Positions 1 to 7,778 of a stretch of 64,000 nt of DNA are shown here, piece after piece (the first letter of the stretch is position 1; every line of letters begins with the position of its first letter). The notes under the pieces were generated by a model. It saw only the letters and a program-made list of their open reading frames with translations. It did not search any database and had not been told where the DNA came from. The translations under genes were made by a program, and so were the position numbers. The stretch is taken from positions 186,001 through 250,000 of the forward strand of contig NZ_CALGPC010000009.1 in assembly GCF_937960835.1 (NCBI RefSeq), given 5' to 3'. The stretch comes from an uncultured Ferrovibrio sp. (lineage in GTDB: Bacteria; Pseudomonadota; Alphaproteobacteria; Ferrovibrionales; Ferrovibrionaceae).

Positions 1-479
1 ACGCGGGCCTTCATCAGCGCGCGGGCGACCGGCGAGATCCAGCTCACTTCGCCAAGCTCCAGCCGCGCCTCGTCGATGCCGACGATGCGCACGGTGCGCT
101 CGCGGTCCTGCTCGTCGACATAGGTGACGGTTGCGCCGAAGAAAACCTGGTCGCGGTTCTTCTGCAGCTTCGGATCAACCGGCTCGGCGATCTCCAGCCG
201 CTTGAGCAGGAAGCGGATGCGGCGGTCGATCTCGCGCAGGCGCTTCTTGCCGTAGAGATAGTCGCCATTCTCCGACCGGTCGCCGTTGCCGGCGGCCCAG
301 GAGACGACCTCGACCACTTTCGGCCGCTCAACCGTCTTCAGATGGCGCAGCTCGTCCTGCAGGCGGCGCAGGCCGGCCGGGGTGATGTAGTTTTTCGCGC
401 CTTTCGGAACCGCGGCCTCTTCGGGAAGGTCGTCATCCAGATCGGCGTCGTCGTTTTCCTTCGTGAATGCTTTGGACAT
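1..479 (-). CDS. greB: Transcription elongation factor GreB (3' end cut by window)
   Basis: GreB binds the RNA polymerase secondary channel and stimulates cleavage of backtracked transcripts. The protein starts MSKAFTKENDDADLDDD, and the typical coiled-coil core follows, with the GreB hallmark SENGDYLYGKKRLREIDRR near residues 75-95. The acidic residues at the coiled-coil tip belong to this region. A C-terminal FKBP-like part follows (QVFFGATVTYVDEQDRE and onward). About 159 codons are present. The gene runs off the left edge in the C-terminal domain, so only the last few dozen residues should be missing. The ATG at 479 is the natural start, and the acidic leader before the coiled coil is common in alphaproteobacterial members. 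Confidence 0.93.
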   Translation of the reverse strand, partial: MSKAFTKENDDADLDDDLPEEAAVPKGAKNYITPAGLRRLQDELRHLKTVERPKVVEVVSWAAGNGDRSENGDYLYGKKRLREIDRRIRFLLKRLEIAEPVDPKLQKNRDQVFFGATVTYVDEQDRERTVRIVGIDEARLELGEVSWISPVARALMKAR

Positions 480-503
480 GGTTCGATTTTACCAAACCGC
501 GCC

Positions 504-597
504 CGTCATGCCACGGCCGGGCGGCGGGCCGCCTGATTTGTCTTTGGAGGGCCTTAAGAAAAACTCGTGGATGCCACGGCCGAGCCGTGGCATGACG
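504..597. repeat. Palindromic REP-like doublet upstream of the DUF188 gene
   Basis: The 14-mer CGTCATGCCACGGC occurs at 504-517 and again, inverted, at 584-597. The right copy is itself a perfect hairpin: a 10-bp arm at 571-580, a 3-nt loop, and the other arm at 584-593. Such palindromes ending in GTCATG/CATGAC are dispersed intergenic repeats in many alphaproteobacteria. A second doublet lies on the other side of the next gene (1123-1194). Confidence 0.7.
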
Positions 598-602
598 AAA
601 GA

Positions 603-1085
603 ATGGAAGCGCCTGTCACTGCCCCCATCACCATCTATGTCGATGCCGATGCCTGTCCGGTGAAGGCGGAGATCTACAAGGTGGCCGAGCGCCACCAGGC
701 CCTCGTGCAGGTGGTGGCCAATAGCTGGATCAGCGTGCCGCGGGTGGACTGGATCACGCTGACCGTGGTGGGCCGCCGGTTGGATGAGGCCGATGACTGG
801 ATCGCGGAGCGGGTAAAGCCTGGCGATGTCGTCGTCACGGCCGACGTACCGCTGGCCGGGCGCTGCGTGAAGGCCGGCGCCTGGGTGCTGGCGCCAAACG
901 GCCGGGCGTTCACCGCCGACAGCATCGGCATGGATCTGGCCGTGCGCAACCTGATGACCGAGCTGCGCTCCGCCGATCCGCTCGGCATGAGTGGCGGCGG
1001 CCCGAAGCCTTTCTCGCAGAAAGACCGCTCGGCCTTCCTGCAGGCCCTGCATGAGACGCTGGTCAGATTGCGGAAGGGGCCGTAG
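603..1085 (+). CDS. DUF188 / YaiI-YqxD family protein (UPF0178)
   Basis: A 160-residue protein opening with the family signature IYVDADACPVKAEIYKVA. It continues with VVANS, then DWIAERVKPGDVVVTADVPLA, and ends with the GGGPKPFSQKDRSAF block typical of the C-terminus. The fold is PIN-like, with conserved acidic residues (DADACP, TADVPLA) suggesting a metal-dependent nuclease-like site, but the cellular role is unknown. I chose the ATG at 603. An in-frame GTG at 567 would start the gene inside the upstream palindromic repeat and add residues not seen in the family. The gene stands alone between two palindromic repeat doublets. Confidence 0.9.
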   Translation: MEAPVTAPITIYVDADACPVKAEIYKVAERHQALVQVVANSWISVPRVDWITLTVVGRRLDEADDWIAERVKPGDVVVTADVPLAGRCVKAGAWVLAPNGRAFTADSIGMDLAVRNLMTELRSADPLGMSGGGPKPFSQKDRSAFLQALHETLVRLRKGP

Positions 1086-1122
1086 CCGCAAGAGGTTAAG
1101 CGTCACGCACCATCGTAGCCGT

Positions 1123-1194
1123 CACCCTGCGCTTGACTTGCGGGTCTTTCGCCATGCGGACAAAGATGCCCGGATCAAGTCCGGGCATGACGAG
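1123..1194. repeat. Palindromic REP-like doublet downstream of the DUF188 gene
   Basis: The right half is a perfect 9-bp hairpin (arms 1166-1174 and 1180-1188, loop TCAAG) followed by GACGAG. The left half, from 1123 (GTCACCCTGCGCTTGACTTG), looks like a diverged inverted copy. CCCGGxxxAAGTCCGGGCATGAC is a common intergenic repeat type in alphaproteobacteria. Without a T-run it is a poor terminator. The interval 1086-1273 holds nothing else I can support. Confidence 0.65.
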
Positions 1195-1273
1195 TAATTC
1201 TTTCAGGCGTCACGTTCTTAGTGCCGCTCCGCCGTTTCCCCTCCTTTGCGGGAGAGGGAGCCGGGCGAAGGTG

Positions 1274-1513
1274 TCAGAGCTGCTTCGCGGATTTCGCGAT
1301 CGACTTGATCGGTCCGCGGGGGCGACCGGATTTTTCGGCGATCTCGCGGTCCTGCGCTTCGATATAGGCCTTCACTTCGTCGTCGCTGTCGAAGCCGCTG
1401 ACGAGTTCCGCCGGCACGCGCCGGTTCGAGGTCTGGGTACCGTCCTGGTAGATCACGTCGAACATGATCACCGTGGCATTGGGATTGATTTTCTTCTTTG
1501 CCGTCTTGGCCAT
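1274..1513 (-). CDS. Small conserved hypothetical protein (79 aa)
   Basis: I chose the ATG at 1513 (MAKTAKKKINPNATVIMFDV). The reading frame extends 18 codons further upstream, but that stretch looks like leader DNA. The protein has a Lys-rich N-terminus, a central VIYQDGTQTSNRRVPAELV segment and an acidic stretch (DSDDEVKAYIEAQDREIAEKSG), and ends Lys-rich (RGPIKSIAKSAKQL). No catalytic motif, signal peptide or membrane segment is visible. It is read in the same direction as the 52-aa protein and cold-shock gene to its right. I do not recognise a function. Normal codon use and a clear charge pattern suggest it is a real gene. Confidence 0.65.
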   Translation of the reverse strand: MAKTAKKKINPNATVIMFDVIYQDGTQTSNRRVPAELVSGFDSDDEVKAYIEAQDREIAEKSGRPRGPIKSIAKSAKQL

Positions 1514-1563
1514 GACAATTCCACTGATGCTGATCGATGAGAGAGCCGCGTCATGCGCTTTGG

Positions 1564-1722
1564 TCACGCGTCCTGGCCATCATCGGCCTTGCCGGCGGCC
1601 TCGCGCTCTGCCTTGCGGCGCTCGGAGTCTTCCTGCTTGCGCTGCAGCTTCTGCTGCTTCTTCTCTTCCTTGGCCCGGTTGCGCGCGGCCCGTTCCTGTC
1701 CGTAGTTCGGCTTGAAGGCCAT
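1564..1722 (-). CDS. Small highly charged hypothetical protein (52 aa)
   Basis: Starts at the ATG at 1722, with an excellent ribosome-binding site (AGGAGG six bases upstream), which decides the start over longer options. The sequence MAFKPNYGQERAARNRAK is followed by a Lys/Glu/Arg/Gln-rich stretch that should form a single long charged helix and ends GKADDGQDA. Similar tiny basic/charged proteins are annotated in many alphaproteobacteria without a known role. It lies between the 79-aa gene and the cold-shock terminator, all read leftward. Function unknown; an RNA- or ribosome-associated role would be only a guess. Confidence 0.65.
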   Translation of the reverse strand: MAFKPNYGQERAARNRAKEEKKQQKLQRKQEDSERRKAEREAAGKADDGQDA

Positions 1723-1775
1723 GGCATCCTCCTGAAGATCTGGGCGCCTAAACAAAGACCCGGCGCAAGACAGCG

Positions 1776-1811
1776 CAAAAGACAAAGGGGCACCCGTTGC
1801 CGGATGCCCCT
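1776..1811 (-). terminator. Rho-independent terminator of the cold-shock gene
   Basis: A ten-pair stem with one mismatch (1787-1796 with 1801-1810) and a TTGC loop is followed, on the minus strand, by TTTGTCTTTT. It sits 25 bases past the csp stop codon. Confidence 0.85.
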
Positions 1812-1835
1812 CCGAATTCTTTAAGCTCTAAGAGC

Positions 1836-2045
1836 TTAGAGCGCCTTCAGATTCACGGCCGAGGTCTTGCCGCGCTTCGGATCGCGCTGCTCCTCGAACG
1901 AAATCTTCTGACCCTCATTCAGGCCAGCCATGCCAGCGCGCTCAACGGCCGAGATGTGGACGAACACGTCCGCCCCGCCGCCTTCCGGCTGAATGAAGCC
2001 ATAACCCTTGGTTCCGTTGAACCATTTTACAGTACCGACAGCCAT
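1836..2045 (-). CDS. cspA: Cold-shock protein (CspA family)
   Basis: A 69-residue single cold-shock domain protein. The RNP-1 motif is KGYGFIQ and the RNP-2 motif is DVFVHISAVE, preceded by MAVGTVKWFNGTKGYGF and ending GKTSAVNLKAL. These proteins bind single-stranded nucleic acids and act as RNA chaperones. Length is standard. It is probably monocistronic, with its own terminator directly downstream and a long upstream interval (2046-2309). The paralogue (cspA versus cspE etc.) cannot be assigned from sequence alone, so the symbol means family. Confidence 0.95.
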   Translation of the reverse strand: MAVGTVKWFNGTKGYGFIQPEGGGADVFVHISAVERAGMAGLNEGQKISFEEQRDPKRGKTSAVNLKAL

Positions 2046-2309
2046 TGCTGTATCTCCGTCTTGGTAGTCTCGCGCCGCCCGTTATCGGAACAACGCATCA
2101 GATTCTGTAGGGAAGTCGCGGAATCTGGGTCCAAGAGGACGTAGAAGGCCGGCAGTCCGTAGCAGATCGATGACCACAAGATAGGCTGCCTGAGCCGTTT
2201 TGCAAGGGCGAGGAGCAAACAAAGACGATATGGGCCTTAAGAAAGCCGTGACATTTTTGAGTATTCGCTCGGAGGCGACCGTTTTTATGGTGAATTGACA
2301 GCGGAAAGC
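2046..2309. other. Intergenic interval upstream of csp
   Basis: About 260 bases without a convincing gene, between the csp start and the pnt terminator. It is relatively A+T rich near 2220-2300 and must carry the csp promoter. Bacterial csp genes often have long structured leaders, but I cannot identify a specific thermosensor element or promoter boxes by eye. Confidence 0.5.
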
Positions 2310-2340
2310 AAACGGCCCGGGCTTTTGATCCGGGCCGTTT
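2310..2340 (-). terminator. Rho-independent terminator of the pnt operon
   Basis: A perfect stem, AACGGCCCGG with CCGGGCCGTT plus flanking A/T pairs, around a short loop. On the minus strand it is followed by TTTGCTTTCC. It lies about 40 bases past the pntB stop. Confidence 0.88.
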
Positions 2341-2381
2341 ATTACAGGTGTATGATGCTGTTTGAGACCACAGGCCTTAAA

Positions 2382-3779
<1,398 letters not shown>

Positions 3780-3789
3780 GGCGCGGCCC

Positions 3790-4086
3790 TCACTTTTCTT
3801 TTTTCTTGTACATGGCCAGCATGCGCTGGGTGACTAGGAAACCGCCGAAGATGTTGACCGCGGCCAGCGCGATCGCGATCAGGCCGAAGACTTTCGATGC
3901 ATCAAACACCGCAGAGGCACCCGCCGCGATCAGCGCGCCGACGATGATCACCGAGGAGATCGCATTGGTCACGCTCATCAGCGGCGTATGCAGGGCGGGC
4001 GTAACGCTCCACACCACGTAATAGCCGACAAAGCAGGCCAGCACGAAAATGGAGAGCAGCGAGAGGAAGGAATAGACCTCGGCCAT
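3790..4086 (-). CDS. pntAB: NAD(P) transhydrogenase subunit alpha part 2
   Basis: A 98-residue membrane subunit corresponding to the C-terminal membrane part of the E. coli PntA protein, encoded separately as usual in alphaproteobacteria. Three hydrophobic helices are visible (FLSLLSIFVLACFVGYYVVW, the SSVIIVGALIAAG region and FGLIAIALAAVNIFGGFLV). HTPLMSVTNAISS is a conserved family block, and the tail is YKKKEK. I set the start at the ATG at 4086, two bases after the pntAA stop, giving tight translational coupling. A longer in-frame extension overlaps pntAA and has no family similarity. Confidence 0.95.
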   Translation of the reverse strand: MAEVYSFLSLLSIFVLACFVGYYVVWSVTPALHTPLMSVTNAISSVIIVGALIAAGASAVFDASKVFGLIAIALAAVNIFGGFLVTQRMLAMYKKKEK

Positions 4087-4088
4087 CG

Positions 4089-5240
4089 TTACGCCCCCTC
4101 TTTCAGCAACGGATGGACAATGGCGCCATCCCTGGCGACACAGGTGCCGCTGACGGTTTCGTCTTCGAAGTTGAACTTGAAGGTCTTGGCTTCCTTGTCC
4201 CAGTGCGGCGACAGGAAGTTCCACAGATTCTTGGCGAACAGGTTGGATGCATCCACCGGCACGCGGCTTGGATAGTTGGTGTAGGCGACGATGCGCACGC
4301 CGTTGTAATCCACCACCTGATCAGGTTTCGACAGCGGGCAATTGCCGCCGGTCTCGACCGCCAGATCGACGATTACCGAGCCCGGACGCATGGTCTTGAC
4401 CATCTCTTCGGTGACCAGCACCGGGGCCGGGCGGCCCGGGATCAGCGCCGTGGTGATGACGATATCCTGCTTCTTGATCGTCTCGGCGATCAGCGCGGCC
4501 TGCTTGCGCTTGTATTCGTCGGACATTTCCTTGGCGTAACCGCCGGCAGTCTGGGAGGCGCGCGCCTCTTCGTCATCCACCCAGATGAACTTGCCGCCGA
4601 GGCTTTCCACCTGCTCCTTGGTGGCCGGGCGGACGTCGGTGGCCGAGACCACGGCGCCGAGGCGCTTGGCGGTGGCGATCGCCTGCAGGCCGGCGACGCC
4701 GACGCCCATGACGAAGACGCGCGCCGGCGCGATGGTGCCGGCCGAAGTCATCATCATCGGGAAAGCGCGGCCGAAATGCTGGGCGGCATCCAGCACGGCC
4801 TTGTAGCCGGCGAGATTGGATTGCGAAGAAAGAATATCCATGGATTGCGCGCGCGTGATACGCGGCATCAGTTCCATGGCGAAAGCGGTGATACCGGCCT
4901 CGGCATAGGCCTTGACCTGATCGCGCTGCTGCAGGGCCGCGAGGCCAGCGACCAGAATGGCGCCCCTCTTCAGCAGCTTCAATTCGTCGTTGCCTTCGGC
5001 AGCGGTCATCGGCCGCTGCACCTTCAGCACCAGATCGGCATCCTGAAGCGTGGTGGCCGGATCGGCGGCGATGGTGGCGCCCACCGCCTGATAGTCTGAA
5101 TCGGGTATGTCGGCTGCAAGTCCAGCGCCGGTCTCGACGGTGACCGTGCAGCCCAGGCCGACGAATTTCTTCACCGTCTCCGGCGAAGCGGCGACCCGCT
5201 TCTCGCCCGGGCGGCGTTCCTTTGGAATTCCAATTTTCAT
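4089..5240 (-). CDS. pntAA: NAD(P) transhydrogenase subunit alpha part 1
   Basis: The soluble NAD(H)-binding subunit (domain I), 383 residues, related to alanine dehydrogenase. It starts MKIGIPKERRPGEKRVAASP. The Rossmann motif is VFVMGVGVAGLQAIATAKRLGA, followed by VSATDVRP and the mobile-loop region with TTALIPGRPAPVLVTEEMV. The N-terminal substrate-side residues (PGEKRVA) are intact. It is the first large gene of the pnt operon. Between it and the upstream 49-aa oxidase-subunit gene lies a perfect hairpin (5276-5298) that could modulate read-through or mRNA stability. Confidence 0.96.
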   Translation of the reverse strand: MKIGIPKERRPGEKRVAASPETVKKFVGLGCTVTVETGAGLAADIPDSDYQAVGATIAADPATTLQDADLVLKVQRPMTAAEGNDELKLLKRGAILVAGLAALQQRDQVKAYAEAGITAFAMELMPRITRAQSMDILSSQSNLAGYKAVLDAAQHFGRAFPMMMTSAGTIAPARVFVMGVGVAGLQAIATAKRLGAVVSATDVRPATKEQVESLGGKFIWVDDEEARASQTAGGYAKEMSDEYKRKQAALIAETIKKQDIVITTALIPGRPAPVLVTEEMVKTMRPGSVIVDLAVETGGNCPLSKPDQVVDYNGVRIVAYTNYPSRVPVDASNLFAKNLWNFLSPHWDKEAKTFKFNFEDETVSGTCVARDGAIVHPLLKEGA

Positions 5241-5275
5241 GGCGTTATCTCCCCCCGCGGCCCGACAGAATGGTG

Positions 5276-5298
5276 CCGTCCCTGGAACCCAGGGACGG
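5276..5298 (-). promoter_or_regulatory. Perfect intercistronic hairpin before pntAA
   Basis: CCGTCCCTGG (5276-5285) and CCAGGGACGG (5289-5298) form a perfect ten-pair stem with loop AAC. No T-run follows on the minus strand, so it is more likely an mRNA processing or stability element than a full terminator. It separates the small subunit-IV gene from pntAA. Confidence 0.55.
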
Positions 5299-5307
5299 CG
5301 GCCGTAA

Positions 5308-5457
5308 TCAGAGCAGGAAAATCGCCATCAGGATCAGAAGAACGATAACGGCGGCGCTGCCCCAGGTGGTGATCTTCATGAAGATATTCCAGGTCGCCTT
5401 ATGCTCGCTGATATCCATGGTGCCGATCTGGTGCTCGCCGATATGCTGGCTGGCCAT
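5308..5457 (-). CDS. aa3-type cytochrome c oxidase subunit IV (49 aa)
   Basis: A very short gene. The protein is MASQHIGEHQIGTMDISEHK, then an ATWNIFMKITTWGSAAV segment, then a single hydrophobic helix (IVLLILMAIFLL) and stop. The DISEHKATWNIFMKIT block followed by one membrane helix is characteristic of the small bacterial aa3 oxidase subunit IV family (CoxIV_bac). It lies just upstream of pntAA, the position where this family is often found in Rhodospirillales-type genomes. The start ATG at 5457 follows a GGGGATCAC leader. The catalytic oxidase subunits are not in the window. Confidence 0.88.
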   Translation of the reverse strand: MASQHIGEHQIGTMDISEHKATWNIFMKITTWGSAAVIVLLILMAIFLL

Positions 5458-5580
5458 AGTGATCCCCTCAATGACGGTTGGACGGTGTTAAAGCACTGAA
5501 TTGCGCGGGGATATTACGCTGGCGGCCGAAGCGGGCACAACCCTTCGTCCTGCTCTCCGGCATACTCATCCGGGCCGGAT

Positions 5581-6357
5581 TTATGCAATCAGGCCGATCA
5601 GCCGGCCGAGCCGGGCGGTATTGTCGTTGCCGTAAGCCTGCGCCGCCCTTGCGGCGGGGGTATTCTGGCCGGGCGTGGCAGAATCGGGAGCAGGCTGGCT
5701 TGAAACTCCGTCCTGCGACTGTGTTTCCGGGGATGGTATTTTCGCTCCTGGCGCCGCCATGTCCTGCCCGCCCTGCCCCTCACGCCCGGCCCGCTTCTGC
5801 GTCCGGATCTCGGCCAAGGCCTCCAGCCGCAGCTTGGCCGCCGCAGCGGCGACGGCGCGGTCGGCAGCGGAGGGATCAGCTGGCGCCAGAGCGGCAGCGA
5901 CCACCTGCTCGGCCTTCTGCAAGGTCGCTTCGGGATCAGCTTCTGGACTGAGGTCGATTGGCACCTCGCCGCTGGTGGCGTAAAGCTGGCCATCGGGGCC
6001 GCGCGTATATTCGTAGGACGGCGCGCCAGCATATTGACCGCCGACGGCGGCATGGGCGCGTTCATGCGCGCGGACCTGCTGGTCAATCTTCTTCAGCTCG
6101 GCGACCTGCTTCTGCTCTTCCTCGGAAAGCTGGCCGGCATCCTGCGCGGCAAGCAGCGTGCTGCCGGTAACTGGCGCGAGGGTCAGTTTCAGCGGCGTGC
6201 CGCCGCTACCCGCCTGGACGGCCTGGCTGCTTTGGACTGCCTGTCCGGTCCGGCTCCCTGAGGGCTGGAGTGCGGACTGTCCCGCCACGCCCAAACGGGC
6301 GGCGCTGTCATGACCGGCGATATGGCCGAGCGGATTCAGCGTCAGGGCACCAACCAT
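5581..6357 (-). CDS. SprA-related putative metalloprotease (CJM1_0395 family)
   Basis: 258 residues. A low-complexity Ser/Gly/Gln-rich N-terminus leads into a conserved core: a short coiled segment (LSEEEQKQVAELKKIDQQV), then RAHERAHAAVGGQYAGAPSY and YTRGPDGQLYATSGEVPIDL. The HERAH motif resembles the zinc-binding helix of gluzincin-type proteases (HExxH). This core defines the SprA-related family (PF12118), whose activity is mostly predicted rather than shown. The C-terminal ~80 residues are Ala/Pro/Gln-rich and poorly conserved. No signal peptide is obvious. It is followed leftward by the divergent-looking pnt leader and preceded by the ABC1 kinase gene, same direction. Confidence 0.82.
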   Translation of the reverse strand: MVGALTLNPLGHIAGHDSAARLGVAGQSALQPSGSRTGQAVQSSQAVQAGSGGTPLKLTLAPVTGSTLLAAQDAGQLSEEEQKQVAELKKIDQQVRAHERAHAAVGGQYAGAPSYEYTRGPDGQLYATSGEVPIDLSPEADPEATLQKAEQVVAAALAPADPSAADRAVAAAAAKLRLEALAEIRTQKRAGREGQGGQDMAAPGAKIPSPETQSQDGVSSQPAPDSATPGQNTPAARAAQAYGNDNTARLGRLIGLIA

Positions 6358-6432
6358 ACGCGGATCATGTCGCGATCAGTCAGGGTCGCTCAAGCAGTTT
6401 TCGCATCCTCACCGGAAGGTGAAGAGTTCCGT

Positions 6433-7776
6433 TCAATCCTGCGGCTGCAGGCCGGCGGCCTTGAGCGCTGCCTTCTGGCGCTGCGCCAGCGCCTTGATAT
6501 CGAAGCCTTTGATCAGGTCATGGAACAGGCGATGCCAGTTGATCTCGGCCTTGAGATGCAGAAACACGCCGCCCAGGCCGATGGCGGCGCGGTCCATGAA
6601 GACGAATTCGCGCGGCGGCGTCACCCCGCCATGCTGGCGCAGGCGGCGATGCACCTCTTCTGCGACCTCGCGGCCATAGAGGCCACTTTGCTCCATCTCC
6701 TGAATGCGGCGCGGACGATCCTCCAGCAGCGGGGCATAGACGAACTCGGCCCAGAGATTGAGCGTGTCGATCACCTCGTTGCTGAGATCGTGGAAGCCCC
6801 AGGTCTCGTAGGCATGCACGGCCAGATCGCGATCCTGGGTGGAGATGGCGCGGTAGAGATCAATCACGCCGCCAACGAATTTCGGCGCGAAGATGCGGAT
6901 GCAGCCGAAATCCAGCAGGTTGATGTCGAGATCGTCGCGCACCGTGTAATTGCCCAGATGCGGATCGCCATGAATCACGCCGCACTGGTAGAACGGCACA
7001 TACCAGGCGCGGAACAGATTGTAGGCGATGCGGTTGCGCACCTCCTGCGGCGCATCCTTAAATTCCAAGAGCCGCGTACCCTCAAGCCAGGACATGGTGA
7101 GCAGCCGCTTGGTGGTCAGTTCCGGGACCACCTCGGGCACATGTACATGCGGCTCGTCCTTGAGCATGGCGGCATAGAGCCGCATGTGGCGGCTTTCCTG
7201 CTCGTAATCCAGCTCCTCGCGCAGGCGCGCCGCGATCTCGGCATGAATGTGGCGCGTGTCGATGGCGGGGTCGTAGCGGCTGTAGATGGAGAAGATCAGC
7301 TTCAGCTGCCGCAGATCGGCTTCGACAGCCGAGGCCATGTCAGGATACTGCAGCTTGGCTGCCAGCAGGCGACCGTCCTTCGCTACCGCTCGATGCACCT
7401 GGCCGAGACTGGCGGCCGCGGCGGCGTTGAGCGCGAAGGATTTGTATTTGCTCTGCCAGTCGGGCCCGAGTTCTGCCGCCATGCGGCGCTTGACGAAAGC
7501 CTGTCCCATCGCCGGTGCATTGGCCTGAAGCTGCGCCAGTTCCTGCACATATTCCTTGGGCAACGCATCGGGAATGGTGGACATGATCTGCGCCACCTTC
7601 ATCAGTGGCCCTTTCAGGCCGCCCAGCGCCGCCCGCAGGTCGGCTGCATGGCGCGCGCGATCCATCTTCACGCCCAGCACGCGCTCGGCGCCCAGCCGCG
7701 CGGCCAGCCCGCCGACAGATGCCCCGACTCGGGCATATCGGCGGGCTCGGCCAAACGCGCTGTCTTTTTCAGCCAT
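6433..7776 (-). CDS. ABC1/UbiB-family atypical kinase (AarF domain)
   Basis: 447 residues with the ABC1 (ADCK/UbiB) fold. The KxGQ-like N-terminal motif reads KGPLMKVAQ (about residues 55-63) and the Ala-rich loop that replaces the P-loop reads AAAASLGQVHRA. The invariant Lys is in LAAKLQYPD, the catalytic-loop region is CGVIHGDPHLGNYTV, and the metal-binding DFG is in INLLDFGCIRIF. Members support ubiquinone synthesis or lipid homeostasis with weak ATPase activity. This one lacks the C-terminal membrane helices of true UbiB, so a general AarF-family label is safer. It begins two bases after the pepF stop, so the two genes are co-transcribed. Confidence 0.9.
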   Translation of the reverse strand: MAEKDSAFGRARRYARVGASVGGLAARLGAERVLGVKMDRARHAADLRAALGGLKGPLMKVAQIMSTIPDALPKEYVQELAQLQANAPAMGQAFVKRRMAAELGPDWQSKYKSFALNAAAAASLGQVHRAVAKDGRLLAAKLQYPDMASAVEADLRQLKLIFSIYSRYDPAIDTRHIHAEIAARLREELDYEQESRHMRLYAAMLKDEPHVHVPEVVPELTTKRLLTMSWLEGTRLLEFKDAPQEVRNRIAYNLFRAWYVPFYQCGVIHGDPHLGNYTVRDDLDINLLDFGCIRIFAPKFVGGVIDLYRAISTQDRDLAVHAYETWGFHDLSNEVIDTLNLWAEFVYAPLLEDRPRRIQEMEQSGLYGREVAEEVHRRLRQHGGVTPPREFVFMDRAAIGLGGVFLHLKAEINWHRLFHDLIKGFDIKALAQRQKAALKAAGLQPQD

Positions 7777-7778
7777 GG

